Positions 4,904-5,292 of a stretch of 5,292 bases of DNA are shown one piece after another. The notes below the pieces were generated by a model, which was not told the DNA's origin, made no database searches, and saw nothing but the letters and a program-made list of their open reading frames with translations. The translations under genes were made by a program, and so were the position numbers. The stretch covers positions 1 to 5,292 of the forward strand of contig CALGXU010000279.1 in assembly GCA_937935205.1 (NCBI GenBank). The letters are read 5' to 3'. The stretch is from an uncultured Rothia sp. (GTDB lineage: Bacteria; Actinomycetota; Actinomycetes; Actinomycetales; Micrococcaceae). Position 1 is the stretch's first letter. Each line of letters begins with the position of its first letter.

Positions 4904-4960
4904 AGGTTCATGCACTAACTGAAAATACTGTGTAGTTCATGGACTAAGCGCACTTTAGTT
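4904..4960. promoter_or_regulatory. Operator-like cluster of TTAGT/ACTAA dyads
   Basis: GTTCATGCACTAA (4906-4918) and GTTCATGGACTAA (4935-4947) differ at one base and lie 29 bp apart. The second extends to the near-palindrome TAGTTCATGGACTA (4933-4946), symmetric except for one G/T pair. It shares its ACTAA with an inverted partner TTAGT at 4955-4959. Repeated TTAGT/ACTAA half-sites resemble operators of ROK-type sugar repressors in actinobacteria as I recall them. That family assignment is an inference. The cluster abuts a TTGACA box on the minus strand, so a repressor bound here would block leftward transcription toward the small membrane protein and the 3918-4418 gene. Confidence 0.4.
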
Positions 4961-4966
4961 TGTCAA
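4961..4966 (-). promoter_or_regulatory. TTGACA, possible -35 box reading leftward
   Basis: The complement of 4961-4966 is an exact TTGACA. At 16-18 bases the downstream hexamers (GTCCAT, TCCATG, CCATGA) are poor -10 boxes. The operator-like dyads occupy the spacer and -10 area, which fits a regulated promoter that would need activation or a non-standard -10. The assignment rests on the -35 match and the dyads. Confidence 0.3.
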
Positions 4967-4974
4967 GTCGATTT

Positions 4975-4996
4975 GCGCCGCGCGGTGCCGCGGCGC
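4975..4996. other. GC-rich hairpin, 8-bp arms
   Basis: GCGCCGCG (4975-4982) and CGCGGCGC (4989-4996) are perfect complements around a 6-base loop, all G or C except one base in the loop. No T run follows on either strand. It separates the operator-like cluster from the AT-rich block to the right and may insulate transcription arriving from that side. Confidence 0.45.
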
Positions 4997-5277
4997 TCAA
5001 GAAATGCAAAATTGAAACATCGTCTAAAGCCGGATATAACAGGCTGGAGCAAAAATAGAGCCCTTGAATTTACAGGGAAGTAGGGGCATAAAATGCCCTT
5101 CAGTAAGAGCCAAAAAATAAGCCTCGTGTAAGAAATAAAATCTGAAGTGAGATTAATAACATCTTTATTTTCACGAAGAATACATTCTTTTTACACGACC
5201 GGCTGCGGCGCCCCGGAAGCGCTAGACGGCCCGTGGAGGCCCTCAAAAGCCATCATGCATAACCCTACCCAAAAGGG
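4997..5277. other. AT-rich gene-free block with several inverted repeats
   Basis: No gene is supported in these 281 bases. Composition drops to 19 G+C in 60 at 5101-5160, then returns to GC-rich from about 5198. Inverted repeats are GGGCAT-AAA-ATGCCC (5084-5098), CGTGTAA (5125-5131) with TTACACG (5191-5197) enclosing an AT-rich interior, and AAGAAT-AC-ATTCTT (5176-5189). A minus-strand frame ending at TAA (5193-5191) could be the tail of a gene entering from beyond the contig end, but only about 28 biological codons are present. The block may be a promoter region or the edge of a mobile element. Confidence 0.4.
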
Positions 5278-5292
5278 AGATCGGAAGAGCAC
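5278..5292 (+). other. Illumina TruSeq adapter remnant (artefact)
   Basis: The last 15 bases, AGATCGGAAGAGCAC, are the exact start of the standard Illumina TruSeq read adapter. This is untrimmed sequencing adapter at the contig end and not biological sequence. The true contig ends at about 5277. Confidence 0.95.

Noticed and set aside
5191..5277. Minus-strand frame ending at TAA (5193-5191) that could be the C-terminus of a gene entering from the right.
   Set aside because: Only about 28 biological codons, the upstream part is adapter, and no recognisable motif.

Overview
The window reads as one end of an assembled contig from a moderately high-GC bacterium. An actinobacterium or one of its mobile elements fits best: a HicA-like protein of the kind common in actinophages, a mainly GC-rich sequence, and hairpins mostly lacking long T tracts. 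This assignment is an inference and is weak. The last 15 bases (5278-5292) match the start of the Illumina TruSeq read adapter, so biological sequence ends at about 5277.

Layout. A short HicA-like CDS (13-228, +) opens the window. From 229 to about 2760 there is no gene I can support. This 2.5 kb tract is pyrimidine-rich, very poor in A in places, and full of diverged direct repeats. It also holds a weak dif-like site and one weak promoter-like pair. From 2750 the + strand becomes extremely A+C-rich. This segment carries a membrane-protein gene (2969-3493, +) with a good Shine-Dalgarno. Converging on it from the other strand is a second membrane-protein gene (3918-4418, -). The 424 bp between their stop codons hold a perfect 15-bp hairpin, a second nested stem structure, short tandem repeats and a terminator-like hairpin for the minus-strand gene. 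Upstream of the minus-strand gene are an A6T6 tract, a candidate 45-residue single-pass membrane protein (4683-4820, -), a cluster of ACTAA/TTAGT operator-like dyads next to a TTGACA box, and a GC-rich hairpin. An AT-rich, ORF-free block follows, then the adapter.

Main biological point. The two convergent proteins are paralogues. They align without gaps over about 79 residues with 24 identities (hand count) and share the same architecture: N-terminal membrane segment, helical region with a Trp-Glu-Phe motif, second membrane segment ending in Arg-Tyr, low-complexity linker, hydrophobic C-terminal tail. Their DNA shows no obvious similarity because their codon composition is opposite (A/C-rich versus partly G/T-rich on the coding strand). 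Conservation of protein despite this supports both as real genes of an unrecognised small membrane-protein family. I cannot assign a function. An exact octamer, GCGCTCGC, occurs six times on the + strand, far above chance, and is worth a genome-wide check.
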